Assembly (NCBI RefSeq): GCF_000938265.1
Contig: NZ_JYFC01000002.1
Coordinates: forward strand, 651,654-715,653
Source: Agreia bicolorata
GTDB lineage: Bacteria > Actinomycetota > Actinomycetes > Actinomycetales > Microbacteriaceae
DNA: 64,000 nucleotides
Direction: 5' to 3'
Below are positions 25,615-34,448 of this stretch, one piece after another; position 1 is the stretch's first letter; each line of letters starts with the position of its first letter. Position numbers and translations under genes: made by a program. The notes beneath the pieces are model-generated. The model saw only the letters and a program-made list of their open reading frames with translations, made no database searches and was not told the DNA's origin.

Positions 25615-26019
25615 ATGGCATTTCGAGTCGCCGCCGTCATCTGGACCGCCATCGCGCTCGCGGTCGCCGCCGTCGTGCACTTCTTTCTCGCCCCCCAATT
25701 CGATCTGGTCCAGACGAGACTCGAGGGCGGCTTCGTCGTGACCGTCGGCCAGCTCTTTCGCGTCGCCGCGGTCACGAACGGCCTCCTCGCCGCCCTCATC
25801 CTTGTGAGGCCGCGCCGGTGGTCTGCGTTGCTTGTGACTGCCGCATCCCTGGCGGGTCTCGCCCTGACGGTGTCGAGCACCGTCGGGCCCATCGAGCTTC
25901 CGTTCGGTCTCCCGACGATTCCGGTCGGCACGTGGTTGCAGCTGCGTGTCGTCGCTGCTGCCGCTGAGGCGCTCGCCGTCGTCGGTTCGATCATGATCGC
26001 GAGCCGTCGAAGCCGCTGA
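25615..26019 (+). CDS. small four-helix membrane protein
   Basis: 134 residues with four hydrophobic segments (about 5-25, 44-62, 68-88, 108-128) and short polar loops, ending in a basic tail RRSR. Helix one contains a His-Phe-Phe motif (VVHFFLAPQFDLV). No family recognised. 135 bases separate it from the glycosyltransferase gene. The 150 bases before it are GC-rich with short inverted repeats; I see no clear promoter. Confidence 0.6.
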   Translation: MAFRVAAVIWTAIALAVAAVVHFFLAPQFDLVQTRLEGGFVVTVGQLFRVAAVTNGLLAALILVRPRRWSALLVTAASLAGLALTVSSTVGPIELPFGLPTIPVGTWLQLRVVAAAAEALAVVGSIMIASRRSR

Positions 26020-26154
26020 TCGCACAACGCACGTAGGCCAGCTTCGTCGGTTTGGCAAGGGTCAATTCGCGCCCCGCGTTCGGGTGACATGCTGAGCAGG
26101 CGTCCGATGCACCACTTCGCACGGCGCACAACAACCCATGGAACGGAGGCGGCT

Positions 26155-27369
26155 ATGACGAGCCTTCTTTCGCATTCTTATCGCGACGGCTCCGCTCCCG
26201 AGAAATCGGTCGCGCCTGAAATCCGTCCCGCTCTCGAGCCGCAGCTGGTGCGGGTGGCGTCCGTTCCCGCATCCTCTGTCTATGTACGTCACATCTCGCC
26301 GATCGACGGTGACGTCGCGCAGCCCGGCGGGTCAGCGGCCGCGTCCCGCGATGGCGGCGTGCGCGTCACGCGGCTGCCCGACCCCGATGACCCGGTCCGA
26401 TCCGCCCAGCAACGCTGGTGGCCGCCGACGATGTTCGAGGCGGAGTGGGTGCGCGCTCACGCCGACGACTTCGACGTCTTTCACCTGCACTTCGGATTCG
26501 ACGCCCGAACCCCCGAGCAACTGCGCGACCTCGTCGAAGAGTTGCGTCGCCTCGGCAAGCCGCTTGTCTACACGGCGCACGACCTGCGCAATCCGCATCA
26601 CCAGAGCCCGGTTGAGCACAACGCCCAGCTTGACGTTCTCGTGCCTGCGGCCGATGCGATCGTCACCCTGACCGATGGCGCCGCCTACGAGATAAAGCGT
26701 CGCTGGGCCCGTCGGGCGATCGTGCTCCCACACCCGCACGTCGTCGACTTCGAGACCATGCGTCGGGTTCAGCGCGCCCGACTCGACGGGCGGCACGACC
26801 GCGACGACGCCGAGTTCCGCATCGGCCTGCATCTCAAGAGCCTGCGCGCCAACATGAATCCCGTTCCTGTCGTCGGTGCGCTGCTCGACACGATCGAGGC
26901 GCTGCCCAACGCGGTTCTCCAGATCGACGGCCATCGCGACCTTCTCGAGCCGACCGGCCTCCGTTACGACGAGGGCCTCGCCGACCTTCTGCATGAGGCG
27001 GCGGACGCCTGTCGCATCGACCTGCGCATCCATGACTCTTTCGACGACGAGCATCTCTGGGAGTACCTCGCCTCGCTCGACCTCTCGGTGCTGCCCTATC
27101 GCTTCGGCACGCACTCGGGCTGGCTGGAGGCCTGCCGTGACCTGGGAACCCCCGTGCTCGCGCCCACCTGCGGCTACTACCGAGATCAGGCTCCGGTGAT
27201 GCTCTACCTGCACGACGACGACGGCCTCGACGCGGACTCCCTGGGCTGCGCCGTCGCCCGCGCATACTACGACCGGCCCTCCTTCTCGATCACGGTCGAC
27301 GAGCGTCGGCGCCAGCGTGAAGCGGTGTCAGACGCGCACGCCGCGCTCTACCGCGATCTGCTTCGATGA
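26155..27369 (+). CDS. glycosyltransferase, GT4-like
   Basis: 404 residues from the ATG at 26155, preceded by GGAGG six bases upstream; an earlier in-frame ATG lacks one. The N-terminal domain contains DDFDVFHLHFGF and LVYTAHDLRNPH, typical of GT-B enzymes (ligand loop after the first domain). The C-terminal domain has FRIGLHLKSLRANMNP, SFDDEHLWEYLASLDLSVLPYRFGTHSGWLEA, where the last part is the GT4 sugar-nucleotide site with an EA pair (usual form E-x7-E). It probably makes a cell-surface glycoconjugate; donor and acceptor unknown. No other glycan genes adjoin it. Confidence 0.8.
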   Translation: MTSLLSHSYRDGSAPEKSVAPEIRPALEPQLVRVASVPASSVYVRHISPIDGDVAQPGGSAAASRDGGVRVTRLPDPDDPVRSAQQRWWPPTMFEAEWVRAHADDFDVFHLHFGFDARTPEQLRDLVEELRRLGKPLVYTAHDLRNPHHQSPVEHNAQLDVLVPAADAIVTLTDGAAYEIKRRWARRAIVLPHPHVVDFETMRRVQRARLDGRHDRDDAEFRIGLHLKSLRANMNPVPVVGALLDTIEALPNAVLQIDGHRDLLEPTGLRYDEGLADLLHEAADACRIDLRIHDSFDDEHLWEYLASLDLSVLPYRFGTHSGWLEACRDLGTPVLAPTCGYYRDQAPVMLYLHDDDGLDADSLGCAVARAYYDRPSFSITVDERRRQREAVSDAHAALYRDLLR

Positions 27370-27461
27370 AGAGGGCTCTCCGCATCTGACGTCGGCGCGC
27401 GCCCGGAGCAGCGGTGTGCGAGAGCCGTTCCAACCATCGGCACGAAAGCTCTGACGCGCGA

Positions 27462-27489
27462 CCAATCCGACATCGTACCCGCGCCGAAT
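27462..27489 (+). promoter_or_regulatory. SigK-type promoter upstream of sigK
   Basis: The -10 element CCGAAT (27484-27489) is identical to the published mycobacterial SigK -10 (CCATCC-N17-CCGAAT). A CCAATCC (27462-27468) at about 16 bases before it resembles the -35. Placed 50 bases upstream of sigK, it implies autoregulation. Confidence 0.55.
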
Positions 27490-27539
27490 CATTGGTGTGA
27501 ACGGACCACGAACAACAGGCCTCAGGTCGGAAACCTGTC

Positions 27540-28136
27540 ATGCTTAAGCTTGTGACCTCTGATAGCGACCACGACGGTACCCCGATGGAGGCACTCGACT
27601 CAGTCGAGAGCCTGCTGCTGCGGGTCGCCGACGGCGATCAGAGATCATTCGCCGAACTGTATGACCGCATTGCACCGCGAGTTCTCGGCCTCATCAAACG
27701 ACTGCTGATCGACCACGCGCAGTCCGAAGAAGTGGCTCAAGAAGTGTTTCTCGAGATCTGGCGCACGGCAACACGGTTCGATCCACAGCGCGGCGCCGCC
27801 CTCTCCTGGGTTCTCACGATGGCGCATCGCAGGGCAGTCGACCGCGTCCGCGCGTCGCAGTCCTCCCACGATCGCGATGTCAAGATCGGTATCCGCGATG
27901 TAGACCGTGAATACGATCAGGTGGCCGAATCGGTCGAGATCAGAATCGAACATGAAAGGGTGAAGAGAGCAATGACTCAGCTGACTGAATTGCAGCGCGA
28001 AGCCATCTCTCTGGCGTACTACGGGGGATACAGCCATAGCGAGGTCGCCAAGATCCTGGCCATTCCGATCGGCACTGTGAAGACACGGCTGCGCGATGGC
28101 ATGATCCGCCTTCGAGACGAAATGGGAGTTGCCTGA
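27540..28136 (+). CDS. sigK: ECF RNA polymerase sigma factor SigK
   Basis: 198 residues with sigma region 2 (about 28-95, including SEEVAQEVFLEIWR and RGAALSWVLTMAHRRAVDRVR) and region 4 (about 140-192, LTELQREAISLAYYGGYSHSEVAKILAIPIGTVKTRLRDG, given here in parts as LTELQREAISLAYYGG and AIPIGTVKTRLRDG). It is immediately followed, with a one-base TGATG overlap, by an RskA-type anti-sigma factor. In mycobacteria SigK drives secreted antigens and its own operon in response to redox change. Targets here are not visible beyond the self-promoter. Confidence 0.92.
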   Translation: MLKLVTSDSDHDGTPMEALDSVESLLLRVADGDQRSFAELYDRIAPRVLGLIKRLLIDHAQSEEVAQEVFLEIWRTATRFDPQRGAALSWVLTMAHRRAVDRVRASQSSHDRDVKIGIRDVDREYDQVAESVEIRIEHERVKRAMTQLTELQREAISLAYYGGYSHSEVAKILAIPIGTVKTRLRDGMIRLRDEMGVA

Positions 28137-28966
28137 TGGCCACGAATGACGACTCTCGTATGAACACCGGAGCGTTCGCCCTCGGAGCTCTGAGCCCTGA
28201 AGAGCTCGAACGATTCCTCGCGGCGGCTGAGTCCGATCCAGAGCTCGCGGCCGAGGCAGACGGCCTCAGCGCCACGGCCGTGCTCCTCGGTCTCGCGTCT
28301 ACTCCGGTCGAGCCTTCCGCGAAGCTCAAGGTCGACCTGATGGCCGCCATCGCGTCAACGCCGCAGCTGCCCCGCGAAACGGCCGGCCCGGTTGCTCACA
28401 CGGGTGACGCCGTGCCGCCGGCATCCACCGGTGTCGAGGATGCCCGACCGCGGCCGGTCGATGCCGGCGCGGCTGAGCAGAAGGCTCGCATCCGCTGGTT
28501 CGCCCGACCTGCCACCCTGCTGGTGTCGGCTGCCGCGGCCATCGCCCTGTTCGTCGGCGGAGGGTTCGTGGGATCCGCGTTGTCGGGAGATACACCCGTG
28601 GTCGTCGATCAGCAGGCCGCCGGGCTCGCTGAGATCTATGCGGCATCCGACGTGCAATCGGTTCGCAGCGAAGTCGAGGGTGGCGGCGTCGCCACCCTCG
28701 TCTGGTCGGGAGAGCTCGGACGCTCCGCCGTCGTCGTCGACGGTCTCGCACCGTTGCCCGCCGGAAGCGTCTATGAGGCTTGGTACATCAACGACGCGGG
28801 AGCCGCTCCCGCGGGCACCTTCGACGCGACCGGCGCCCACAAGACGTCGTGGCACCTGCTCGACGGAACGATGTCGGCTGGAGATACAGTGGGCGTCACG
28901 GTCGAGCCGGCCGGCGGATCCAAGACGCCGACCACGACGCCGATCGTGGCGATCGCCAGCGCTTAG
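28136..28966 (+). CDS. rskA: anti-sigma-K factor RskA
   Basis: 276 residues: a cytoplasmic sigma-binding part (1-120) with the conserved GAFALGALSPEELERFLAA helix, one membrane helix (about 126-148), and an extracellular RskA domain with VVVDGLAPLPAGSVYEAWYI and the closing VTVEPAGGS-TPTTTPI strands. It should hold SigK inactive at the membrane until cleaved by regulated proteolysis. Cotranscribed with sigK. Confidence 0.92.
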   Translation: MATNDDSRMNTGAFALGALSPEELERFLAAAESDPELAAEADGLSATAVLLGLASTPVEPSAKLKVDLMAAIASTPQLPRETAGPVAHTGDAVPPASTGVEDARPRPVDAGAAEQKARIRWFARPATLLVSAAAAIALFVGGGFVGSALSGDTPVVVDQQAAGLAEIYAASDVQSVRSEVEGGGVATLVWSGELGRSAVVVDGLAPLPAGSVYEAWYINDAGAAPAGTFDATGAHKTSWHLLDGTMSAGDTVGVTVEPAGGSKTPTTTPIVAIASA

Positions 28967-28970
28967 CCAC

Positions 28971-29032
28971 CTGCAGCACGAACAACGAAGGCCCCCTCGA
29001 GATCGAGGGGGCCTTCGTTGTTCGTGCTGCAG
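28971..29032. terminator. 30-bp perfect hairpin between rskA and pstB
   Basis: Two exactly complementary 30-base arms (28971-29000 and 29003-29032) separated by only two bases, beginning with CTGCAGCACG. It lies 5 bases after rskA and 8 bases after the convergent pstB and must act as a bidirectional terminator. The stem is unusually long and without a mismatch. Confidence 0.85.
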
Positions 29033-29040
29033 GGTTCTCG

Positions 29041-29820
29041 CTATCCGAAGCGACCCGACACGTAGTCTTCGGTGTCCTTGACAGTCGGGTTGGAGAAGAT
29101 GGTGGTGGTGTCGTCGTATTCGATCAGCTTGCCTGGCTTACCCGTGCCGGCGATGTTGAAGAACGCCGTGCGGTCAGACACGCGGCTGGCCTGCTGCATG
29201 TTGTGCGTCACGATCACGACCGTGTACTCCTCTTTCAATTCCTTGATGAGGTCTTCGATGGCGAGCGTGGAGATCGGGTCGAGAGCCGAGCATGGCTCGT
29301 CCATCAGGAGAACGTCGGGGGAGACCGTGATGGCGCGAGCGATGCAGAGACGCTGCTGCTGACCGCCGGAGAGACCGCCGCCCGGAAGGTTCAGTCGGTC
29401 CTTCACCTCGTTCCAGAGGTTGGCGCCGCGCAGGCCCTTCTCGACCATGTCGTCGCCGTCGCTCTTCGAGAGACGCTTGTTGTTCAGCTTGAGTCCGGCG
29501 AGCACGTTGTCGCGAATCGACATCGTGGGGAACGGGTTGGCTCGCTGGAAGACCATTCCGACCTGGCGGCGAACCATAACGGGGTCGACACCGGGAGCGT
29601 AGAGGTCGTTGCCATCGATGATGACCTCACCCTTCACGTGTGCACCGGGAATGACCTCGTGCATGCGGTTCAGGGTGCGCAGGAAGGTCGACTTGCCGCA
29701 ACCACTGGGGCCGATGAACGCGGTGACGGTGCGGGGTTCGATGGTGATCGATACGCCCTCGACGGCAAGAAAGTCGCTGTAGTAGACGTTGAGGTCTTTG
29801 ACCTCGATGCGCTTGGACAA
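29041..29820 (-). CDS. pstB: phosphate ABC transporter ATP-binding protein
   Basis: 259 residues from a TTG preceded by AAGGA at six bases, giving the typical [14 protein letters not shown] start. Walker A is GPSGCGKS, signature LSGGQ, Walker [13 protein letters not shown], and H-loop His in VIVTHNM. The FQRANPFP segment after the Q-loop is characteristic of PstB. It powers high-affinity phosphate uptake with PstC, PstA and PstS and usually takes part in phosphate signalling together with PhoU. Last gene of the pstSCAB operon. Confidence 0.96.
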   Translation of the reverse strand: MSKRIEVKDLNVYYSDFLAVEGVSITIEPRTVTAFIGPSGCGKSTFLRTLNRMHEVIPGAHVKGEVIIDGNDLYAPGVDPVMVRRQVGMVFQRANPFPTMSIRDNVLAGLKLNNKRLSKSDGDDMVEKGLRGANLWNEVKDRLNLPGGGLSGGQQQRLCIARAITVSPDVLLMDEPCSALDPISTLAIEDLIKELKEEYTVVIVTHNMQQASRVSDRTAFFNIAGTGKPGKLIEYDDTTTIFSNPTVKDTEDYVSGRFG

Positions 29821-29873
29821 TTCGATTCCTTCGGATTCTGTGGTGCGAAAGGGGGAAAGCTTGGGGCGGGAGA

Positions 29874-30974
29874 CTAGCGGGAGCCCTTGGGGGCGAATAC
29901 CTTCGCGACGACACGTGCGATGAGGTTGAGGATGACGACGAGGATGACGAGCAGCAGTGCCGCGCCCCACGCCGAGTTGTTCGACGCGGCGATATCGGTG
30001 CCGGGGAACGCGAAGCCCGTGTAGGCCATGACCGGCAGCGTCTGCATCGGGCCTTCGAACGGATTCGAGTTGAAGTTGTCGGTGAAGCTCGCCGCCATGA
30101 AGATGGGGGCGGTCTCTCCGATGACGCGGGCGATGGCGAGCATGATGCCCGTGACGATACCGGCGATGGCCGTCGGCAGCACGATGCGCACGATGGTCGC
30201 GAACTTCGACACGCCGAGGGCGTACGACGCCTCACGCAGGTCGTGCGGCACGAGGCGCAGCATCTCCTCGCAGGCCCGAACAACCGTGGGGATCATCAGC
30301 ACGGAGAGGGCCACCGAAGCGGAGAACCCACTGAACGCCTTCGGCCCGAGGATGATCGTGAAGAGCGAGAAGGCGAACAGACCGGCGACGATCGAGGGGA
30401 TGCCCGTCATAACGTCGACGAGGAACGTCACGGTGCGCGACAGCCACTGGCCGGGGCGGCCGTACTCCACGAGGTAGATCGAGGTGAACAGGCCGATGGG
30501 AACGGAGATCAGCGTCGCTATGCCTGTGATGATCAACGTTCCGACGATGGCCTGGAGCGCACCGGGGGTGTTGGTGACCTCGAGAGTGTCGGGGTTGAAG
30601 GCAGAGCCGCCGGACTGCGTGATGAACTGGAACGACAGGGCGCCGATGCCCTTGGATACGACCGTGAAGAGAGTCGAGATGAGGGGAATGATTGCCAGCA
30701 GGAACGCGACGGTGACCAGGCCCCGCACGAGGCGGTCGACGGCCTTGCGCCTGTTCTCGACGAGGCTGGAGAGAATACCGAGGAGCACGAGGTACACGAC
30801 GGCGCTCAGAACGAGCCAGCCGATCAGGTCGAAACCGATCAGCATCAGCAGCACGCCAGAGACGACGGCTGATGCACCGAAGATGTAGAGTTCGGCGAAG
30901 CGAGGCAGCTGCCCGGTTGTCAGCGAATTGGGAACGGGGCCCTTTTCGACGGTACGAGGACTCAGCGCGGTCAT
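29874..30974 (-). CDS. pstA: phosphate ABC transporter permease PstA
   Basis: 366 residues. An N-terminal pair of hydrophobic helices (about 30-85) precedes the usual six-helix PstA core; the coupling motif is the EAA-like [12 protein letters not shown] segment near 250. Start overlaps pstC by four bases. The extended N-terminus with extra helices is common in actinobacterial PstA. Forms the channel with PstC. Confidence 0.95.
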   Translation of the reverse strand: MTALSPRTVEKGPVPNSLTTGQLPRFAELYIFGASAVVSGVLLMLIGFDLIGWLVLSAVVYLVLLGILSSLVENRRKAVDRLVRGLVTVAFLLAIIPLISTLFTVVSKGIGALSFQFITQSGGSAFNPDTLEVTNTPGALQAIVGTLIITGIATLISVPIGLFTSIYLVEYGRPGQWLSRTVTFLVDVMTGIPSIVAGLFAFSLFTIILGPKAFSGFSASVALSVLMIPTVVRACEEMLRLVPHDLREASYALGVSKFATIVRIVLPTAIAGIVTGIMLAIARVIGETAPIFMAASFTDNFNSNPFEGPMQTLPVMAYTGFAFPGTDIAASNNSAWGAALLLVILVVILNLIARVVAKVFAPKGSR

Positions 30975-32143
30975 GCGGATGCTCCTTCAGGGCCGGCGGC
31001 GGCGTTCTTGTCGGCGACGAGATCGCGGGTGAGGGTCGACGTGGCGTCGCCCGTGGGAACGACGAGGGGTTTCTGGCGGGACTTCTTCTTGCTGCTTGAC
31101 TTGGACGAGCCGCGCGTCACGATGTACCGGGCGATCATGTTGACCGCGAGCGACACGACGAACAGCAGCAGGCCGGTGCCGATCAGAGCCTGGCGCTGCA
31201 GTGTGGAGGCGATGGGGAAGTTCAGCGCGATGTTCGCCGCGATGGTCTGCGAGTTCTGGCCTTCTGTGATGACGAAGAACGAGACGATGACGGCGGGGGA
31301 GATGATCATGGCGATGGCCATGGTCTCGCCGAGTGCACGACCGAGGCCGAGCAGCGTCGCGCTGACGATGCCCGACTTGGCGTAGGGGAAGACGGCGAGG
31401 CGCACCATCTCCCAGCGCGTGGCGCCGAGAGCCAGGGCCGCCTCTTCGTGCAGGCGAGGCGTCTGCAGGAAGATCTCTCGCGAGATGGAGGTGATGATGG
31501 GCAGGATCATGACGGCGAGCACCACTGCTCCCGCCAGGATCGTCGAGCCGGTCGTTGTGACCTGGCCTCCGAAGATCGGGATCCAGCCGAGGTAGGTGTT
31601 GAGCCAGTCGGACAGCGGCAGGAGGAAGGGGCGGATGACGATGATGCCCCAGAGACCGAAGACCACAGACGGCACGGCGGCGAGCAGATCGACGACATAG
31701 CCAAGCAGGCCCGCGAGTCGGCGGGGAGCGTAGTGCGAGATGAAGAGGGCGATGCCGATGCCGATCGGGGCGCCGATGACGAGCGCGATGGCCGCGGACC
31801 AGAGGGTTCCGAAGAGCAGCGGACCCACGTAGGTCCAGAAGCTGTCGAACGCCGACGTGAATCCGTCGTTCAGTTCTGGAGAGGTCTGCCAGTTGGCGAC
31901 GATGGCCGGCATGCCCTGCACGATGAGGAACAGGGCGACTCCGGCGAGAATCACCATGATGAAGATGGCGCTGCCGGTGCTCAGCCCGCGGAAGATGGCA
32001 TCCGCGGGCCGAACCCGACTGCTGCGCTTGGGGGAGGCGGCCGGCGAAGGCTCGCCGCCCCCAAGCGGGGTGGTGCTGTCAGACGTGGTGTTCTGCCGAG
32101 GCTGTGTCGAGGAAACAGATTCAACTGAGGTTCGGTCGCTCAT
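30971..32143 (-). CDS. pstC: phosphate ABC transporter permease PstC
   Basis: 390 residues: a polar N-terminal tail (1-50), then about six membrane helices with the PstC motifs PSVVFGLWGIIVIRPF and the EAA-like HEEAALALGATRWEMV, and a long basic and polar C-terminal tail that follows RYIVTRGSSKSSSKKKS. The tail overlaps the pstA start. The spacing to pstS is 47 bases. Confidence 0.95.
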   Translation of the reverse strand: MSDRTSVESVSSTQPRQNTTSDSTTPLGGGEPSPAASPKRSSRVRPADAIFRGLSTGSAIFIMVILAGVALFLIVQGMPAIVANWQTSPELNDGFTSAFDSFWTYVGPLLFGTLWSAAIALVIGAPIGIGIALFISHYAPRRLAGLLGYVVDLLAAVPSVVFGLWGIIVIRPFLLPLSDWLNTYLGWIPIFGGQVTTTGSTILAGAVVLAVMILPIITSISREIFLQTPRLHEEAALALGATRWEMVRLAVFPYAKSGIVSATLLGLGRALGETMAIAMIISPAVIVSFFVITEGQNSQTIAANIALNFPIASTLQRQALIGTGLLLFVVSLAVNMIARYIVTRGSSKSSSKKKSRQKPLVVPTGDATSTLTRDLVADKNAAAGPEGASA

Positions 32144-32190
32144 GGCGGTCTTTCTCGAGAAGGTCGGGAGAACGGTCTGGTGAGGCTGTG

Positions 32191-33306
32191 TTACTTGACG
32201 AGAGCCAGGCTCGCGGCGATCTCGGTGAGGAGCTTCTCCGGGATCTGGGCCGCGCCGGCGTTCTTCGCGGCAACCTTCTGGCCGACGTCGCTTCCGATCC
32301 AGCCGAGGTAGGCGGTCGTCAGCTCCTTCTGCTTGGCATCGGCGAACGTGGTGCAGAGGATGCCGTAGGAGACCAGCGGGATCGGGTAAGCCTCGGTTCC
32401 GGAGATGGCCGTGAAGTCGACCTTCTGGGCCAGGTCGCCCTTGATGCCGGTGTCGGCGGTCGTCGCGGCAGCGTCGAACGCGGAGGTGACAGCCTCGGGG
32501 CTGAACGACACGAAGTCCTTGCCCTTCACGCTGACGGCGGCAGCCTTGAGGTCACCGATGGCGCTGTGGTCGGCGTAACCGATGGTTCCGTCACCGGCTC
32601 CAACGGCCTGCACGATGCCGGAGGTGCCCTTCTGGGCGCTGGTTCCGGCGATCGGCCACGCGCTGTCGGCCGGGTAGGTCCAGACATCCTTGGCCGTCTG
32701 GCTCAGGAAGTTCGTGAACGTCTTGGTGGTTCCCGACCCGTCTGAACGCGTGACGGTGGTGATGGCCGTCGCGGGCAGCTTTGCGGTGGGGTTCTCCGCG
32801 GCGATGGCCGGGTCGTTCCAGGTGGTGATCGACAGCGAGAAGATCTTCGCGAGCGTCTCGGCCGACAGGTTCAGCTTGTCGACACCGGCGAGGTTGTAGA
32901 CGATGGCGACGCCATCGAGGTAGATCGGCAGGTTGATCGCGCCGTTCGGGCCGCACTTGGTGGCCGCGGTCTGCTGGTCGGCCGTGAGGGGCGAGTCGCT
33001 GCCGGCGAAGTCGTAGCTGCCAGCGGTCCAGTTGGTGACGCCGCCACCGGAGCCCTGCGACTTGTCGTAGTTGATGGTCACGCCCTTGGCCTGGGCGGTG
33101 AATGCAGTGGTCCATGCGGCCTGTGCGTTGGCCTGGGCGCTGGATCCGCCGGCGGTGATGGTGCCCGAGAGCGAGCTGTAGTCGACTGCAGCGGCCGTGG
33201 GGGTTGCCGTGGCGGTGGCCTCGGGGGTGCTGCTGGAGCAGCCAGAAAGTGCGATGGCCGACGCGACCAGGATGGCCCCCGCCGTAGCAACATTCTTGAA
33301 CTTCAC
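32191..33306 (-). CDS. pstS: phosphate-binding lipoprotein PstS
   Basis: 371 residues. The start is the GTG at 33306 (MKFKNVATAG), with AAGGGA about ten bases upstream; the frame is open for 17 more codons. Signal sequence with lipobox ALSGC, then a Thr/Ala-rich linker, then the periplasmic-type binding fold with GTITAGGSSAQANA, DFAGSDSPL and SDGSGTTKTF, the residues that hold phosphate in PstS. Extracellular, lipid-anchored. A PHO box lies 164 bases upstream. Confidence 0.95.
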   Translation of the reverse strand: MKFKNVATAGAILVASAIALSGCSSSTPEATATATPTAAAVDYSSLSGTITAGGSSAQANAQAAWTTAFTAQAKGVTINYDKSQGSGGGVTNWTAGSYDFAGSDSPLTADQQTAATKCGPNGAINLPIYLDGVAIVYNLAGVDKLNLSAETLAKIFSLSITTWNDPAIAAENPTAKLPATAITTVTRSDGSGTTKTFTNFLSQTAKDVWTYPADSAWPIAGTSAQKGTSGIVQAVGAGDGTIGYADHSAIGDLKAAAVSVKGKDFVSFSPEAVTSAFDAAATTADTGIKGDLAQKVDFTAISGTEAYPIPLVSYGILCTTFADAKQKELTTAYLGWIGSDVGQKVAAKNAGAAQIPEKLLTEIAASLALVK

Positions 33307-33469
33307 TGTGTGTGGTCCCTTCAAAGTGGGTAATAGCCGGGTGCTGACTGAGACCACTTGTCGATCAGAAGATCGTTGAATGTAGCCGGATATCAGAAAT
33401 GCACACTGGCGGGCCGGTGCTGGCCCTCAGAAAACGTAGCCGTGCATCGTGGCCAGATTGGCGCATTTC

Positions 33470-33487
33470 GGTAAACGGGAGGTGAAC
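33470..33487 (-). promoter_or_regulatory. PHO box for PhoP/RegX3 upstream of pstS
   Basis: On the minus strand it reads GTTCACC-TCCC-GTTTACC, two direct repeats eleven bases apart, the exact arrangement of actinobacterial PHO boxes (consensus GTTCACC with a 4-base spacer). A weaker third unit follows at the same spacing. It lies upstream of pstS and just past the mutT1-like stop. Confidence 0.8.
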
Positions 33488-33499
33488 AGCGAGGAGTCC

Positions 33500-34426
33500 T
33501 CAGTGTGGGACGTGCGTCTCCACGGCGACGATGCCGGAACCTGGGTGATCCGTCGACAGGTGAAGGACCGTGTAGCCGGCCACAGGAAGGTCGCCGGACC
33601 GAGCGATAGAGGCAGCCTTCGTCGTGCCTGTGGCGAGCGCGACCTCGCGCATGATCTCCGGCAGCACTGGCCCGTGGCTGCATAAGACGGCCGTCGCGCG
33701 GCGACGCACGCGTTTTCCGACGATGCTCCGGATGTCGCTGGTGCCGTTCTCGAAGGCCTCCTGGCTGATCGAGTCGGTCTTCTTGACCGGCAGCCCGAGA
33801 GCCTCAGCGGTCGGTGCGATCGTCTGCTGACACCGCAGCGCCGTCGACGATCGCAGAACGGTCGGGCCGAATGCGCTGATGCCAGGAACGATGAATCGCG
33901 CCTCGAGCAGACCGCGCTGAGTGAGCGGCCTCGCCGAATCCCGACCGTCGAAGTCGAAGGCGGGGATCGCCTTTGCGTGGCGCAGCGCAATGATCGCAAA
34001 GGTGCTGGTGATGCCGTCGTCGACGAATGCCTGGAAGCGCTTGAGGATCTCGGCGTCGCGTTTGTAGCTGATCGAGGTGAGCGCCCGACTCACCGGCATC
34101 CACTCGAGGGCGGCAACCTCGCTGTTCGGCACGAACGTAGACGAGAGGACGGCCTCGTTGGTCACCTCTGCCGCCCAGTAGTGCACGACCTTTTCGCGGT
34201 GGTTCGGCATCACGTAGTTCGTGACGCCGAGTGGCAGGCCGAGATTGACCTTGAGCCCGGTCTCTTCCGCAATCTCGCGAACGGCCGTCTGGGGCAGAAC
34301 CTCGCCGGGGTCGAGTTTTCCCTTGGGAAGGGAGATGTCTTTGTGGCGCGTGCGATGGATCAGGAGCACCAGGATCTCGCCGTCGACAACGCGCCAGCAG
34401 ACCGCTCCTGCGGCGAAGACGGTCAC
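33500..34426 (-). CDS. mutT1: NUDIX hydrolase fused to histidine phosphatase (MutT1-like)
   Basis: 308 residues in two domains. The N-terminal Nudix box (about 36-58) has G-KLDPG-E ... REIAEETGL as required; the C-terminal half begins ALRHAKA near 146, the RHG-type motif of the phosphohistidine phosphatase fold, and ends with the second histidine in LCSHGPVL. M. tuberculosis MutT1 (Rv2985) has this two-domain form and also sits beside ppk1. It clears 8-oxo-dGTP and diadenosine polyphosphates. It follows ppk1 by 22 bases. Confidence 0.9.
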   Translation of the reverse strand: MTVFAAGAVCWRVVDGEILVLLIHRTRHKDISLPKGKLDPGEVLPQTAVREIAEETGLKVNLGLPLGVTNYVMPNHREKVVHYWAAEVTNEAVLSSTFVPNSEVAALEWMPVSRALTSISYKRDAEILKRFQAFVDDGITSTFAIIALRHAKAIPAFDFDGRDSARPLTQRGLLEARFIVPGISAFGPTVLRSSTALRCQQTIAPTAEALGLPVKKTDSISQEAFENGTSDIRSIVGKRVRRRATAVLCSHGPVLPEIMREVALATGTTKAASIARSGDLPVAGYTVLHLSTDHPGSGIVAVETHVPH

Positions 34427-34448
34427 AGTGACCGTTCCCCCGCCCGGC

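Noticed and set aside
29820..29970. 50 extra N-terminal codons on pstB
   Set aside because: The TTG at 29820 has a ribosome site and gives the normal PstB length; the extension overlaps the end of pstA.
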